A DNA stretch of 64,000 nt, taken from the NCBI RefSeq assembly GCF_036250755.1, contig NZ_CP109583.1:7496001-7560000 (forward strand), in the 5' to 3' direction. Origin of the DNA: Streptomyces uncialis (GTDB lineage Bacteria > Actinomycetota > Actinomycetes > Streptomycetales > Streptomycetaceae). Positions 26,533-35,306 of the stretch are shown one piece after another (within the stretch, counting starts at the first letter, position 1; each line of letters opens with the position of its first letter). The notes under the pieces are model-generated. The model worked only from the letters and a program-made list of their open reading frames with translations. It had not been told where the DNA came from and did not search any database. Position numbers and translations under genes: made by a program.

Positions 26533-27555
26533 TCAGCAGGCGACCGCCTCGATCAGGGAGATCCGGCCGGTGTCCTGGACGCCGCGGACCGTGAACCCGG
26601 CCTCGGACAGCAGGGTGCGGTAGTCGTCCGCGGACCGCTCCCGGCCGCCGATGAGCAGCAGCAGATGGAGATCGAGCAGTCCCCGGGCGCCCGCCGGGTC
26701 GGCGGGGCGGGCGAGTCCTTCGGCGATGAGCAGGACGGCGCCCGGCTCCATCGCGCGGCGGCAGGTGGTGAGGATGCGGCGGGCCCGGTGGTCGTCCCAG
26801 TCGGCGAGCACCCGGCACAGGATGTGCACGTCGTGGCCGCCGGGCACCTCGTCCAGGAAGTCGGCCGGGGCGAGGGTGAGCCGGTCGCCCCAGCCGCGCG
26901 CGCCGAGCGGTCCGGCAGCACGTGTCACCACGTCCGGCAGGTCCACGAGGGTGACGTGGAGCGTGGGGTGGGCGTCGAGCAGGGCGGCGGTCAGGGCGCC
27001 GCGGCCGCCGCCGATGTCGGCGACGCGCCGTGCCGTGCCGAAGTCGTGGCCGGTCACGACCAGGTCGCGGGCCTGGCCGATGGAGTCGGCCATACCGGCG
27101 TCGTAGGCCGCGGCGGCCGTGTCGTGCTCGCGCAGGTACTGCCAGAAGCCGGTGCCGAACGCCTGCTCGAAGGCGGAGCCGCCGGTGCGCACCGTGTGCA
27201 GGACATGGCCCCAGGCGAAGAACTGCTCCTCGCAGACCGTGACCACCCACGCGGCGAGCGAGCCGGGGGCGTCGGAGCGCAGCGGGGCGGCGTGCGGGGT
27301 GAGGGAGAACCCCCCACCGGCGGTTTCGGCCAGGAGGCCCTCGGCGACCAGGACGCGCAGGAACCGGGGCAGGACCGCGGCGTCCGCTCCGCAGTGCCGG
27401 GCGAGTGCGGCGGCGGACCTGGGCCCGTCGGCGAGCGCGTCCACGACGCCCAGTTTGACCGCCGCGTAGATCACCTGCGAGCGGCGGTATCCCGTCACGG
27501 CGTCCCTCAGGTGCAGGTCGGACGCGGGCGGACTGATCAGGGTGTGGTCGGACAA
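26533..27555 (-). CDS. class I methyltransferase of the O-methyltransferase (plant/tetracenomycin) family
   Basis: 340 aa. The N-terminal winged dimerisation domain spans ~15-95. The SAM motif ADIGGGRG is at about 179-186, followed by LVDLPDVV. The position that holds the catalytic His in O-methyltransferases (HDWDD) reads LADWDD (250-255), so the general base is missing; N- or C-methylation, or a non-canonical reaction, is possible. TTG 27555 is the start, with AAGGGG six bases upstream. It is divergent from the TetR gene across an operator-bearing spacer, so it is the likely TetR target. Confidence 0.85.
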   Translation of the reverse strand: MSDHTLISPPASDLHLRDAVTGYRRSQVIYAAVKLGVVDALADGPRSAAALARHCGADAAVLPRFLRVLVAEGLLAETAGGGFSLTPHAAPLRSDAPGSLAAWVVTVCEEQFFAWGHVLHTVRTGGSAFEQAFGTGFWQYLREHDTAAAAYDAGMADSIGQARDLVVTGHDFGTARRVADIGGGRGALTAALLDAHPTLHVTLVDLPDVVTRAAGPLGARGWGDRLTLAPADFLDEVPGGHDVHILCRVLADWDDHRARRILTTCRRAMEPGAVLLIAEGLARPADPAGARGLLDLHLLLLIGGRERSADDYRTLLSEAGFTVRGVQDTGRISLIEAVAC

Positions 27556-27584
27556 GACAACCCCTTCGTTACCGATGCGTACGA

Positions 27585-27643
27585 TACCGTATGACAGTAC
27601 GGTACGGCCTACCGGGGCTGCAATACCGGTCGGTCGTATGGTA
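27585..27643. promoter_or_regulatory. TetR operators between methyltransferase and tetR genes
   Basis: A perfect dyad TACCGTATGACAGTACGGTA (7-bp arms, 6-bp spacer) lies at 27585-27604. A second, imperfect 20-bp copy lies at 27624-27643 (TACC-N12-GGTA). Both fall in the 113-bp divergent spacer. Copies also occur at 23835-23867, so a small regulon is likely. Confidence 0.75.
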
Positions 27644-27668
27644 GGGTTATTGGAACTATTAGGGAGAA

Positions 27669-28304
27669 GTGTTGGAAAAGGGGCAAATGCGTCGGCGTCG
27701 GGCTGGAGGCGAAAGACGGGGCGAGGTACTGCGCGTGGCGGTCGGTGTACTGGCCGAACGCGGCTACGACCGCACCCGTTTCAGTGATGTCGCCACCGCC
27801 GCGGGCGTCGCCGTGAGCACACTCCAGTTCTACTTCGGCTCCCGCGACGACATGCTCATCGAGGCGCTGCACCAGTCCACCGAGGAGGAGGTCTGGGCCA
27901 TGGAGCAGGCCGCCGCCTCGGGAAGCACTCCATGGGAGCGGCTGGTCCAGCTGCTGGAACGGGGCCTCGCCATCCTCCCGGTGCAGACCTGGCGCATGCT
28001 GCTGGAGTTCTGGTACGCGGCGGCCCGCGACCCCGAGCTGCGCGCGCACAGCGTCGACATCCAGCAGCGGTACCGCAGGCCGTTCATCGAGGCCATCCGG
28101 GACGGCATCGCCAGCGGTGAGTTCACCACCGAGGAGGACCCGGAGGACCTGGTCACGGTCATCCTGGCCATGCTCGACGGCATGCTCATCCCGCGTGTCT
28201 GCGATCACGCCTACTTCCGGGAGGACCGGGTGCGCGAGGTCGCCGTCAGCACCGTCGCGTCCCTGCTCGGCGTCAAGAAGAACGTCTCGTACTCGGCCAC
28301 GTGA
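27669..28304 (+). CDS. TetR-family transcriptional regulator
   Basis: About 211 aa. The N-terminal HTH at ~20-65 (LAERGYDRTRFSDVATAAGVAVSTLQFYFGSRDDMLIEAL) is a classic TetR motif, and the C-terminal ligand domain is of the BetI/YjdC type. Starts are ambiguous: GTG 27669, TTG 27672 (five bases after GGGAG) and ATG 27687 are all in frame. It probably represses itself and the divergent methyltransferase through the 27585-27643 dyads. The inducer is unknown. Confidence 0.88.
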   Translation: MLEKGQMRRRRAGGERRGEVLRVAVGVLAERGYDRTRFSDVATAAGVAVSTLQFYFGSRDDMLIEALHQSTEEEVWAMEQAAASGSTPWERLVQLLERGLAILPVQTWRMLLEFWYAAARDPELRAHSVDIQQRYRRPFIEAIRDGIASGEFTTEEDPEDLVTVILAMLDGMLIPRVCDHAYFREDRVREVAVSTVASLLGVKKNVSYSAT

Positions 28305-28366
28305 CGCCTCGCGCGTCATGTCCCGTCCACCGGCACCATTCCTCCGCACGAACCAAGGAGACAGCC

Positions 28367-29134
28367 ATGTCCTCGCGTCCAGGAACCCCGGCCCTGATCG
28401 ACGTCACCTCCGCCGACCTCGACGCCAGCAAGGAGTTCTACCGCGGCCTCTTCGGCTGGGAGTTCGACGGTTCGCTCGACCCCTCGGGGACCTACACCTA
28501 CGCGGTCGACGGCGGGAACACGATCGCCGGACTGCGGGCCGCGCAGCCCGGCCAGCCCCCCGCGTGGACCCTCTATCTGCACTCCGACGCCGCCGACGCG
28601 ACCGCGCAGGGTGTCAAGGACCTCGGCGGACAGGTCGTCTACCAGAACGAGGCGCCCCAGCAGGGCCACGTGGTCATCGCCGCCGACCCGACCGGCGCCT
28701 TCTTCGGGGCGTGGCAGTCGCTGCGCGACGCGGAGTTCCGCACCGGCGCCCCCGGCACCCTGGCCTGGGCCGAGCTCAACACCCGCCAGGGCTCCGCCGC
28801 CGACGAGTTCTACCGCGGCCTGTTCGGCTACGAGCAGCAGCAGATCGGTGACGGCGTCACCTACGACTACAGCGTGTGGGGCCACGGCGCGGCGCCCTTC
28901 CTCGGCCGCCTCCAGCTCCCCGACGCCGTCCCCGCCGAGGTCCCCCCGCACTGGACGGTGTACTTCGGCGTCGACCCCGCGTCCGGCACCGACAAGCTCA
29001 TGGAGCGCGCGGTCGGCCTCGGCGCCACCCTGGTCTCCGCGCCCGAGGACATCCCGGCCGGCCGCAAGGCCGTCCTCACCGACGTCGCCGGTGCCGTCTT
29101 CGCCGTGATCGACGGCTCGAAGGCGACCCGCTGA
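28367..29134 (+). CDS. two-domain VOC (glyoxalase/bleomycin-resistance fold) protein
   Basis: 255 aa with two tandem VOC domains (residues ~8-125 and ~135-250), each opening with an SKEFYRGLFGWEF-like or ADEFYRGLFGYEQ motif. The family includes small-molecule-binding resistance proteins and dioxygenase-like enzymes. It follows the TetR gene by 62 bases in the same direction and may be part of the same stress or resistance unit. ATG 28367 follows AAGGAG; a longer in-frame start at 28301 is not supported. A terminator follows. Confidence 0.88.
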   Translation: MSSRPGTPALIDVTSADLDASKEFYRGLFGWEFDGSLDPSGTYTYAVDGGNTIAGLRAAQPGQPPAWTLYLHSDAADATAQGVKDLGGQVVYQNEAPQQGHVVIAADPTGAFFGAWQSLRDAEFRTGAPGTLAWAELNTRQGSAADEFYRGLFGYEQQQIGDGVTYDYSVWGHGAAPFLGRLQLPDAVPAEVPPHWTVYFGVDPASGTDKLMERAVGLGATLVSAPEDIPAGRKAVLTDVAGAVFAVIDGSKATR

Positions 29135-29158
29135 CCGACACCCCGCACGGCGCACCGA

Positions 29159-29200
29159 GGACCCCGCCCGGACCGGACACCCCGGCCCCGGGCGGGGTCC
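29159..29200. terminator. bidirectional hairpin between VOC gene and biosynthetic operon
   Basis: A perfect 13-bp inverted repeat (GGACCCCGCCCGG) with a 16-base loop sits between the converging VOC gene and the end of the PEARL operon. Confidence 0.7.
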
Positions 29201-29265
29201 CCGCCGTACGGGGGAGCGGCCGGCGGGCAGCCGCGCCGGACCACCGCGGCGGCCGGTCGCGCCGA

Positions 29266-30576
29266 TCAGGGACCCCCTACCCGGCCCGCGGCGCGCTCCC
29301 GCACCCCGGCCAGCAGCAGCGCGCGCGCCGGGCCGTCCAGCGCGGCGGACGCCGCCGTCCACGCCAGCGCCACCGCACCGTCCAGCACGGCCCGGTCCCC
29401 GGACGGCCCCGCGCACACCTCGGCGAAACCCGGCTGATGATTGACGGCGGACCCGCAGTCCACCCCGATGCTCGGCTGGATCGCGGGCAGCGCCCGCGAC
29501 ACATTGCCCATGTCCGTCGACGCCGGGGTCAGCCGGCCCGCCTCCTCGGCGAACGGCACCGGCGAGCGGCCCAGCGCCGTCACCGCCGAGCGGTACGCAC
29601 CCGCCAGCCAGGGATCGGACACCAGATCCGCGTACGCCGGTGACACCTGCCGCACCTCCTCGGCGCAGCCCGTCGCCACCGCACCGGCCCGCAGACAGTC
29701 CCGGATCCGCCGCTCCAGCCCCTCCAGCGACTCGTACGAACCGGCGCGCAGATAGTAGAGGGCCCGGGTGTCGTCGGGGATCACATTCGGTACGGCGCCG
29801 CCGTCGGTGACGATGCCGTGCACCATCTGACGGTCCTCCAGATGCTGCCGGGCCAGCCCGATCGCGACCTGGGCGACCGTCAGCGCGTCGGCGGCGTTCA
29901 CCCCGTGATGCGGGGCGAACGCGGCATGCGCCGCCCGCCCCCGGTAGCGGACCTCCAGGTCGGTGACCGCCAGCGTCCGCGGGGCGCACAGCTCGTCCGG
30001 CGAGGGGTGGATCAGCAGCGCGAACCCGACATCGTCGAACACCCCGCGCTCCAGCAGCAGGATCTTCCCGCCGCCGGTCTCCTCCGCCGGGGTGCCGATC
30101 AGCTTCACCGTCACACCCAGGTCACCCGCGACATCCCGCAGCGCGAGCGCCGCGCCCACCGACGCCGCCGCGATCACGTTGTGGCCGCACGCGTGACCCA
30201 GCCCCGGCAGCGCGTCGTACTCCGCGCACACCCCCACCACCAGCTCACCGTCGCCGTACGTCGCCGTCAGCGCGGTGTCCAGACCGCCCACGCCCCGCCG
30301 GACCGTGAACCCCTCCGCCGCCAGCACACCGGCGACCCGCGCCGCCGCGCGATGCTCCTCGAACGCCGTCTCCGGATCGGCGTGCAGCGCGTGCGACAGG
30401 GCGAGCAGCCGCTCACGGTGCCCCTCCACCGCGGCCCGGCAGCGCTTGCGCAGTCCCGCCGGCACCGCCTCCCACGCCGCCCCGCCCGCCGCGTCGGCGC
30501 GCTCCCGCGCCCCGCCCACGGCCGCGCCCCCGCCCTGCTCCGCCCCGGCGCCCGGTCCGGTGTCCGGCCCGCTCAC
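29266..30576 (-). CDS. M20-family amidohydrolase/peptidase, last gene of the PEARL operon
   Basis: 436 aa M20 (AbgA-like) metallohydrolase. Metal ligands are visible in VCAEYDALPGLGHACGHN, TPAEETGGGK and the late GSAVNHQPGF. It should cleave an amide such as an aminoacyl or acyl-amino acid bond. GTG 30576 makes a GTGA overlap with the LanB-like gene, so it is translationally coupled to the biosynthetic operon. A plausible role is trimming amino acids or removing an N-acyl group from a released intermediate (inference). The longer upstream frame to 30684 is rejected. Confidence 0.85.
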   Translation of the reverse strand: MSGPDTGPGAGAEQGGGAAVGGARERADAAGGAAWEAVPAGLRKRCRAAVEGHRERLLALSHALHADPETAFEEHRAAARVAGVLAAEGFTVRRGVGGLDTALTATYGDGELVVGVCAEYDALPGLGHACGHNVIAAASVGAALALRDVAGDLGVTVKLIGTPAEETGGGKILLLERGVFDDVGFALLIHPSPDELCAPRTLAVTDLEVRYRGRAAHAAFAPHHGVNAADALTVAQVAIGLARQHLEDRQMVHGIVTDGGAVPNVIPDDTRALYYLRAGSYESLEGLERRIRDCLRAGAVATGCAEEVRQVSPAYADLVSDPWLAGAYRSAVTALGRSPVPFAEEAGRLTPASTDMGNVSRALPAIQPSIGVDCGSAVNHQPGFAEVCAGPSGDRAVLDGAVALAWTAASAALDGPARALLLAGVRERAAGRVGGP

Positions 30577-33071
30577 CGCCGGGCCCCGACGACACAGCCC
30601 AGCCGGAACTCCGCGCACTGCGCCCCACCGTCCGACTCCCACCACAGCTCGTCCGGGGCGGGCAGCATCTCCGACACCACGCACTCCCCGCCGCCCAGCC
30701 CCGCCACCTCGGCCACGGACAGCGGATCGGCGAAGTCCACGTACAGCGGCTTCGGTTCGGAGGCGTGCCGCAGGAACACATGCCGGGGCAGGGAGTGCCC
30801 GGAGCGCCAGCGCTGCACCGCCAGCCAGCGGTCGTACGGCTCCGGGCCCGGCGCGTCCGGCAGCGGGACCCGCCAGCGGGCCCGCTGGTAGACCACCGAG
30901 TCGATGACGATCCGGGGCGTGCGCGCGCCCGTCTCCACCGTGACCGGCACCACCGAGGGCAGCGACACCGCCCGGTGCAGCGGGGACCGCAGATCCCCCG
31001 GGTACAGCAGCCGCCGTTCGCCCCGCACCTCGATCGCGTCACCCGCCGGGGCCACCGAGACCTCCGCCACCGGCGCCGTCTCCGTCCGCGGCTTGCCCGA
31101 CAGGCCGCTCAACTCCACCGAGAGACCGGGCAGTTCCGGGGTGACATGCGCGCTGCGGCGGCGCGAGACGATCGTCGCCAGCCCCTCGGGCGGCAACCGA
31201 CCGGCGATCCGTGCGGTGAACTCCTCCCACAGGCAAGCCGGGTCGCTGTGCGCGCGGTTCTCCAAGCCCCCGTAGACCGAACTCGCGTCGTCGTGCAGCT
31301 CCGACAGCAGCCAGGTCGCGCTCCCCGGGTCCCGCCCCACCGCCATCAGGTCCGGACTCGGCAACGACGCCTCGTACCGGTCGGCCTCCGGGACCAGCCG
31401 CCACAGCCCGGCGGTCGCCGCGCCGATCTCCTCGGCCGTCAGCTCCACCACCCCGTCGCACGCCGTACGTTCCGCGACGAGATCCCGCAGGGCCGTCCGC
31501 AGCAGTTCCGTACGGGGCCGCTCATCGGGCAGTTCCGTCGTCGCGAGCCGCGCCAGCGGCTTCCCCGTCCCGCCGGTCGCCCGGCGCACCACCTCCCGGG
31601 CGTCCTCCCGGGCCAGCAGCGCCCCCAGATGGCACACGGGCAGCACCGCCGACAGCGCCCGGCGCATCCCGTCCAGGACCGGGGCGCCGAACGTGACCCG
31701 CTCGCTCCAGGGACTCGTCCGGTCCTCGAACACCACCTCCCGGTCCGCGTAGTGCTCGCCCGCGCCCCGCCGCACCACCCCGGTCAGCTCCGCCGCCCGC
31801 TCCTGGACCCGCTCGTACGCCGCCGTCCGGCCGGGCCACGGCTCCGTCGCGTACGCCGTCCGCGCCGCCGCGAGCCGTGCCGCGGTGCCCGTCGGGTCGT
31901 GCGGGGCGAGCCTCGCCAGTGGACGCAGTTCGGTCGCGGGCAGCGGACGGCCCGCCACGATCAGCGCGGGTCCGAGCGCCCGCGCCGCCGTGTCCGCCGC
32001 CGCGATGTCCAGCCCCAGCAGTTCCGCGAGGGCGCCCAGCGTCAGTGTCCCGTCGGCGGCCCGCCACAGCGCCAGCGGCCCGGCGGCCACCCGGAACGCC
32101 TTCCCGTCCACGACCCGTTCCAGGACACCGCCGACGCCATGACCGTGGTCGCTGCTACCGCCGCCGCCGCCGTCCCGTTCGCGGAACAGCGGGCTGCGCC
32201 GGGCCACCCGCAGCGCCGGGTCCAGCCGCTCGGTCACCGCCCGGCCCAACGCGTCGGTGAGCCAGGTGCTCGCCTCCACCAGGACCCGCTCCGCCCCGGG
32301 CTCCCCCCGGACCACCGCCCGGTCCGACTCCCCGTCGAGCGCCGCGAACAGTACCGGGCCGAAGAACGAGATCGTCTCGCAGCGTGTCGTGAACCGCCGC
32401 AGATAGCGGTGCGCGGTCGTCAGGGTGCGGCGCAGTCCCCGCGGCGGCACTGCCTCCGTATCGCGGTCCGGCACGTCCCACGCGTCGAGCCGCGGGCCCA
32501 GCGGACGCTCCAGCGCGGTACGGAAGAAGGACGGGTTGGAGACGAACACCGCGTGCCGCATCCGCTCGTCGTCCACGGTGCGCGCCGTGTGCCGCCACGC
32601 GGCGACCGTCGCCGACCGCAGCTGCGCCGCCGCCCCGGCCCGGAACGCCGCGTCCGAGCGGACCCGCGCGTTCCACGACTCCGCCCAGATCCGGGTCCGC
32701 GTGCCGCCGACCGACTCCAGCGCCGCCAACTGCGGCTCGCCCAGCGCCTCGTACCCCTCGATCCGCCGGTGCGCGCGGAGCAGCGCCCGCCACGCCGGAT
32801 GCCGCGCCGCGTCCGCCGGACGGGCCGCCGCCCGCAGCGCGGGCCAGCGGCCGGTCAGGAAGTCCGCGCGGGCGGCCCGCGCGACCCGGGCCCGCGCCGC
32901 CGCGCGCGCCGCGAGGTCCAGGGTGGCCGGGCTCGCCGTGCCCGCCAGCAGCGCCACCGGAAACCCCGGGGTGCGCAGCAGACACGGTGAGAGCAGCTCG
33001 ACGGCCAGTTCCGCCGGGCCGTGCGGCACCGTCCACCGCAGGGGCGCCGCGACCGCGGGCGCGTGGTTCAC
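30573..33071 (-). CDS. LanB-like peptide aminoacyl-tRNA ligase candidate 1
   Basis: 832 aa lantibiotic-dehydratase N-terminal-domain protein without the C-terminal SpaB_C elimination domain. CETISFFGP at 231-239 matches the segment shared with the three other copies. The C-terminal signature is VVYQRARW, SEPKPLYVDFADP and EMLPAPDELWW. Such truncated LanB proteins act as PEARLs, adding an amino acid from aminoacyl-tRNA to the C-terminus of a carrier peptide. Which amino acid is not readable. GTG 33071 is in a GTGA overlap with the FMN reductase gene. It has a Gly/Ser/His-rich linker near residue 320. Confidence 0.85.
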   Translation of the reverse strand: MNHAPAVAAPLRWTVPHGPAELAVELLSPCLLRTPGFPVALLAGTASPATLDLAARAAARARVARAARADFLTGRWPALRAAARPADAARHPAWRALLRAHRRIEGYEALGEPQLAALESVGGTRTRIWAESWNARVRSDAAFRAGAAAQLRSATVAAWRHTARTVDDERMRHAVFVSNPSFFRTALERPLGPRLDAWDVPDRDTEAVPPRGLRRTLTTAHRYLRRFTTRCETISFFGPVLFAALDGESDRAVVRGEPGAERVLVEASTWLTDALGRAVTERLDPALRVARRSPLFRERDGGGGGSSDHGHGVGGVLERVVDGKAFRVAAGPLALWRAADGTLTLGALAELLGLDIAAADTAARALGPALIVAGRPLPATELRPLARLAPHDPTGTAARLAAARTAYATEPWPGRTAAYERVQERAAELTGVVRRGAGEHYADREVVFEDRTSPWSERVTFGAPVLDGMRRALSAVLPVCHLGALLAREDAREVVRRATGGTGKPLARLATTELPDERPRTELLRTALRDLVAERTACDGVVELTAEEIGAATAGLWRLVPEADRYEASLPSPDLMAVGRDPGSATWLLSELHDDASSVYGGLENRAHSDPACLWEEFTARIAGRLPPEGLATIVSRRRSAHVTPELPGLSVELSGLSGKPRTETAPVAEVSVAPAGDAIEVRGERRLLYPGDLRSPLHRAVSLPSVVPVTVETGARTPRIVIDSVVYQRARWRVPLPDAPGPEPYDRWLAVQRWRSGHSLPRHVFLRHASEPKPLYVDFADPLSVAEVAGLGGGECVVSEMLPAPDELWWESDGGAQCAEFRLGCVVGARR

Positions 33072-33721
33072 CGCACCCCTCCGGCCCGCACCGCGGCCGG
33101 GGTGACGCCCGCCGGCTGCGCAGCCGGGACGGTCCGCTCCGCGCGGGCCGCGCGGCGGCGGGCGTTGAGCCGGGCCATCGTCATGACCTGGCCGAGCATC
33201 ACCGTCAGCTGGGTGTGCGCCTGCTGGTCGACCGGGGAACCGTCGTCGGTGAGGTCCGCGCGGCCCTGCGACAGCGCGACGCCCATCGGGGTGGGCCAGC
33301 TGCGCAGCGCGTGCCCGACCGTGCGCAGGGTCTGGAGCGTGGACGACGCGCCCTGTTCGCCCAGCCCGATGGAGACACAGCCGAGCGCCCGGCCGTCGAG
33401 GTACGGCTGGGGCGCCCCGGCCAGTTCGTTGACATAGTCCAGGGCGTTCTTCAGCAGCCCCGACAGGGTGCCGTGGTACACCGGCGACACCAGCACCACC
33501 CCGTCGGCACGCTCCAACGCGGCCAGGTACCGGGCCGGACGCGGGCCCGGTGGCGGGCTGCCGGGGCGGTAGAAGGGCAGATCCAGCTCGGCGCCGGGGA
33601 ACACGGTGGTCCGGGCCCGCGGCGCGCACTGGTCGGCGCACCACTGGGCCAGCCGGTTCGTCCGGGACAGCTCGCCCAGTGAACCGCTCAGGAAGACGAT
33701 CTCGGGGACGGATGCGGTCAT
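33068..33721 (-). CDS. NADPH-dependent FMN reductase family flavoprotein
   Basis: 217 aa flavodoxin-like fold. It opens with EIVFLSGSLGELSRTNRLAQW, where the SGS phosphate loop binds FMN, and contains VLVSPVYHGTLSGLLKNALDYV, typical of the chromate/NADPH-FMN reductase family. It may oxidise a peptide-bound intermediate or supply reduced flavin to the halogenase. ATG 33721 has an AGGAGG ribosome site, the strongest in the operon, 44 bases after the preceding gene. It is GTGA-coupled to the LanB-like gene downstream. Confidence 0.88.
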   Translation of the reverse strand: MTASVPEIVFLSGSLGELSRTNRLAQWCADQCAPRARTTVFPGAELDLPFYRPGSPPPGPRPARYLAALERADGVVLVSPVYHGTLSGLLKNALDYVNELAGAPQPYLDGRALGCVSIGLGEQGASSTLQTLRTVGHALRSWPTPMGVALSQGRADLTDDGSPVDQQAHTQLTVMLGQVMTMARLNARRRAARAERTVPAAQPAGVTPAAVRAGGVR

Positions 33722-33765
33722 CGGTGCTGTTCCTCCTGGGTGGGGGCCACGGAACGGCCGCGGCC

Positions 33766-34644
33766 TCAAGGACTGCTGTCGTCGGCGGGGCGCCCGGCCG
33801 CGAGCGACGGCCGGTGCGGTGCTGCGCGGTGCGGTGCGTCGGGGGGAGGTGTGCCGTGGTGCGGTGCCGCGCGGTGCGATGGGTCGCGGGACGCTGTGTC
33901 GTGGTGCGGTGCTTCGTGGTGCGGTGCTTTGTGGTGCGGTGCTTCGTGGTGCGGTGCTTCGTGGTGCGGTGCTTTGTGGTGCGGTGCTTTGTGGTGCGGC
34001 GGGGCGTCCTCGTACCGGGCGGTGTCCCCGTTCCGGGCGGGTACGGGCGGTGCGGCGGGGGGACGTGGCGGGAGGTGGGGGCCGGGGGTCGGCCTGAGGG
34101 CGGGCGGCACGTCCGGACGGGCGGTCAGCGCCGCCCAGACGGAACCCCACGCGAAGGACCGGGCGTACTCGGCGCTCGGCCCCGGGGGGTGCGGCGGATA
34201 CAGGCCCTCGGTCAGGACGCTCGCACCCCAGGACCGCAGCCGGGCCACGGACTCCACGAGCGCGGGGTGCGCGAGATGGGCGTCGTTGGAGAACGGGGCC
34301 AGGACCAGCGGGGCACGCCGTCCCACGGCCTCCACCAGCACCCCGAGGGCGAAGCTGTCGGAGATGCCCGCGGCCAGCTTGGCCAGGGTGTTGCCGGACG
34401 CCGGGGCCACCACCAGCGCGTCCGGCGGCGGCAGCCGGGGCGCCTGGCCCGGCCGGTGCCAGCCGCTCACCACCGGGTACCCGGTCGCCGCGGCCAGCGC
34501 GTCGCCGTCGAGGAACCGCTCCGCGTCCGGCGTGGCCACCACGCACACCCGCCAGCCGTCGCGGCACGCGAGGTCCACCAGGGCGCCGACGTCCTTCGCC
34601 GGGGGCGCCCCGGTCACCACGGCGTACAGCACCGGGCCCGTCAC
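33766..34644 (-). CDS. HFCD flavoprotein (EpiD/Dfp-like) with His-rich repeat tail
   Basis: 292 aa. The first ~175 residues form the homo-oligomeric flavin-containing decarboxylase fold with the PASGNT motif (VVAPASGNTLAKLAAGISDS) that binds FMN. The family decarboxylates C-terminal or free cysteine-type substrates or acts as a flavin oxidase. Residues ~210-290 are an unusual tail of PHHKA/PHHEA pentapeptide repeats. GTG 34644 is GTGA-coupled to the VOC gene upstream. The tail is encoded by 15-bp tandem repeats at 33901-34005. Its role in oxidising a carrier-bound residue is inference. Confidence 0.82.
   Translation of the reverse strand: MTGPVLYAVVTGAPPAKDVGALVDLACRDGWRVCVVATPDAERFLDGDALAAATGYPVVSGWHRPGQAPRLPPPDALVVAPASGNTLAKLAAGISDSFALGVLVEAVGRRAPLVLAPFSNDAHLAHPALVESVARLRSWGASVLTEGLYPPHPPGPSAEYARSFAWGSVWAALTARPDVPPALRPTPGPHLPPRPPAAPPVPARNGDTARYEDAPPHHKAPHHKAPHHEAPHHEAPHHKAPHHEAPHHDTASRDPSHRAAPHHGTPPPDAPHRAAPHRPSLAAGRPADDSSP
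33901..34005 (-). repeat. 15-bp in-frame tandem repeat encoding His-rich pentapeptides
   Basis: Six full copies of GTGGTGCGGTGCTTC (last base C or T) plus a partial seventh. On the coding strand each copy encodes EAPHH or KAPHH, extending the C-terminal tail of the flavoprotein. The repeat number could vary between strains. Confidence 0.9.
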
Positions 34645-35306
34645 GGCAGCTCCAGGACCCGCGGCCCGGAATCAGTACGCACCTCGACCGCGCGCACCGC
34701 CTCGTGCGCGGACGCCTCGACGGTCACCGGCAGGGCGTCCGTACCGAGCCAGACCGGCAGATCGGCCCGTGAACTCACCACCGTCACCGAGGCGATACCG
34801 GTCGGGAGCGTGTCATGGGCGGCGGCGGCCAGATCGCCGGGGACCCGGGCGCGGCGGGCGGGCCAGTTCTCGTACGCCAGGAAGAACGGCCGCGACGGCA
34901 CCTCCCAGGACGCCGCGAACGCGGCCTCCGCCCACGGCACCACCTGTCCGTCGGCGCGCACCGACTCACCGCGCAGCAGTTCCGGGTCCGCGCCGGTGAG
35001 TTCCTTCACCCGGGCGGCGTCCGCGTCGATGTCGTCCGACAGCGCGGCCCAGTTGAGGAAGGCCGGGCCGTCCGCCGTGCGGTCCAGAAACACCCGGCCG
35101 AAGTCCGATTCCGCCAGGGCCTGTTCGTCGTGCACCACGAGCAGTTCGAGGTACTGCACCAGCGGGGTGTCCATCGGGACGACCCAGCTCGCCGTGCCGT
35201 CCGGGTTCGGGCTGCCGTCGGTGATGCCGAAGCCGTGCGCGTCCCGCAGCCACGCGCGCAGCGGGGCGACGTCCCGCGCCCCGAGGATCATATGGTCGAT
35301 GTTCAC
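34641..35306 (-). CDS. glyoxalase-like (VOC) domain protein
   Basis: 221 aa. The N-terminal IDHMILGARDVAPLRAWLRDAHGF is a Glyoxalase_3-type VOC opening. The remainder includes LELLVVHDEQALAESDFGRVF and AYENWPARRARVPGDL, typical of a two-repeat glyoxalase-like protein. The function may be substrate binding or ring rearrangement in the pathway. GTG 35306 is in a GTGA overlap with the FAD oxidase gene, and its stop overlaps the flavoprotein start, so it is embedded in the operon. Confidence 0.82.
   Translation of the reverse strand: MNIDHMILGARDVAPLRAWLRDAHGFGITDGSPNPDGTASWVVPMDTPLVQYLELLVVHDEQALAESDFGRVFLDRTADGPAFLNWAALSDDIDADAARVKELTGADPELLRGESVRADGQVVPWAEAAFAASWEVPSRPFFLAYENWPARRARVPGDLAAAAHDTLPTGIASVTVVSSRADLPVWLGTDALPVTVEASAHEAVRAVEVRTDSGPRVLELP

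Noticed and set aside
33901..34005. Intergenic minisatellite
   Set aside because: The 15-bp units stay in frame inside the flavoprotein gene and encode its C-terminal tail.
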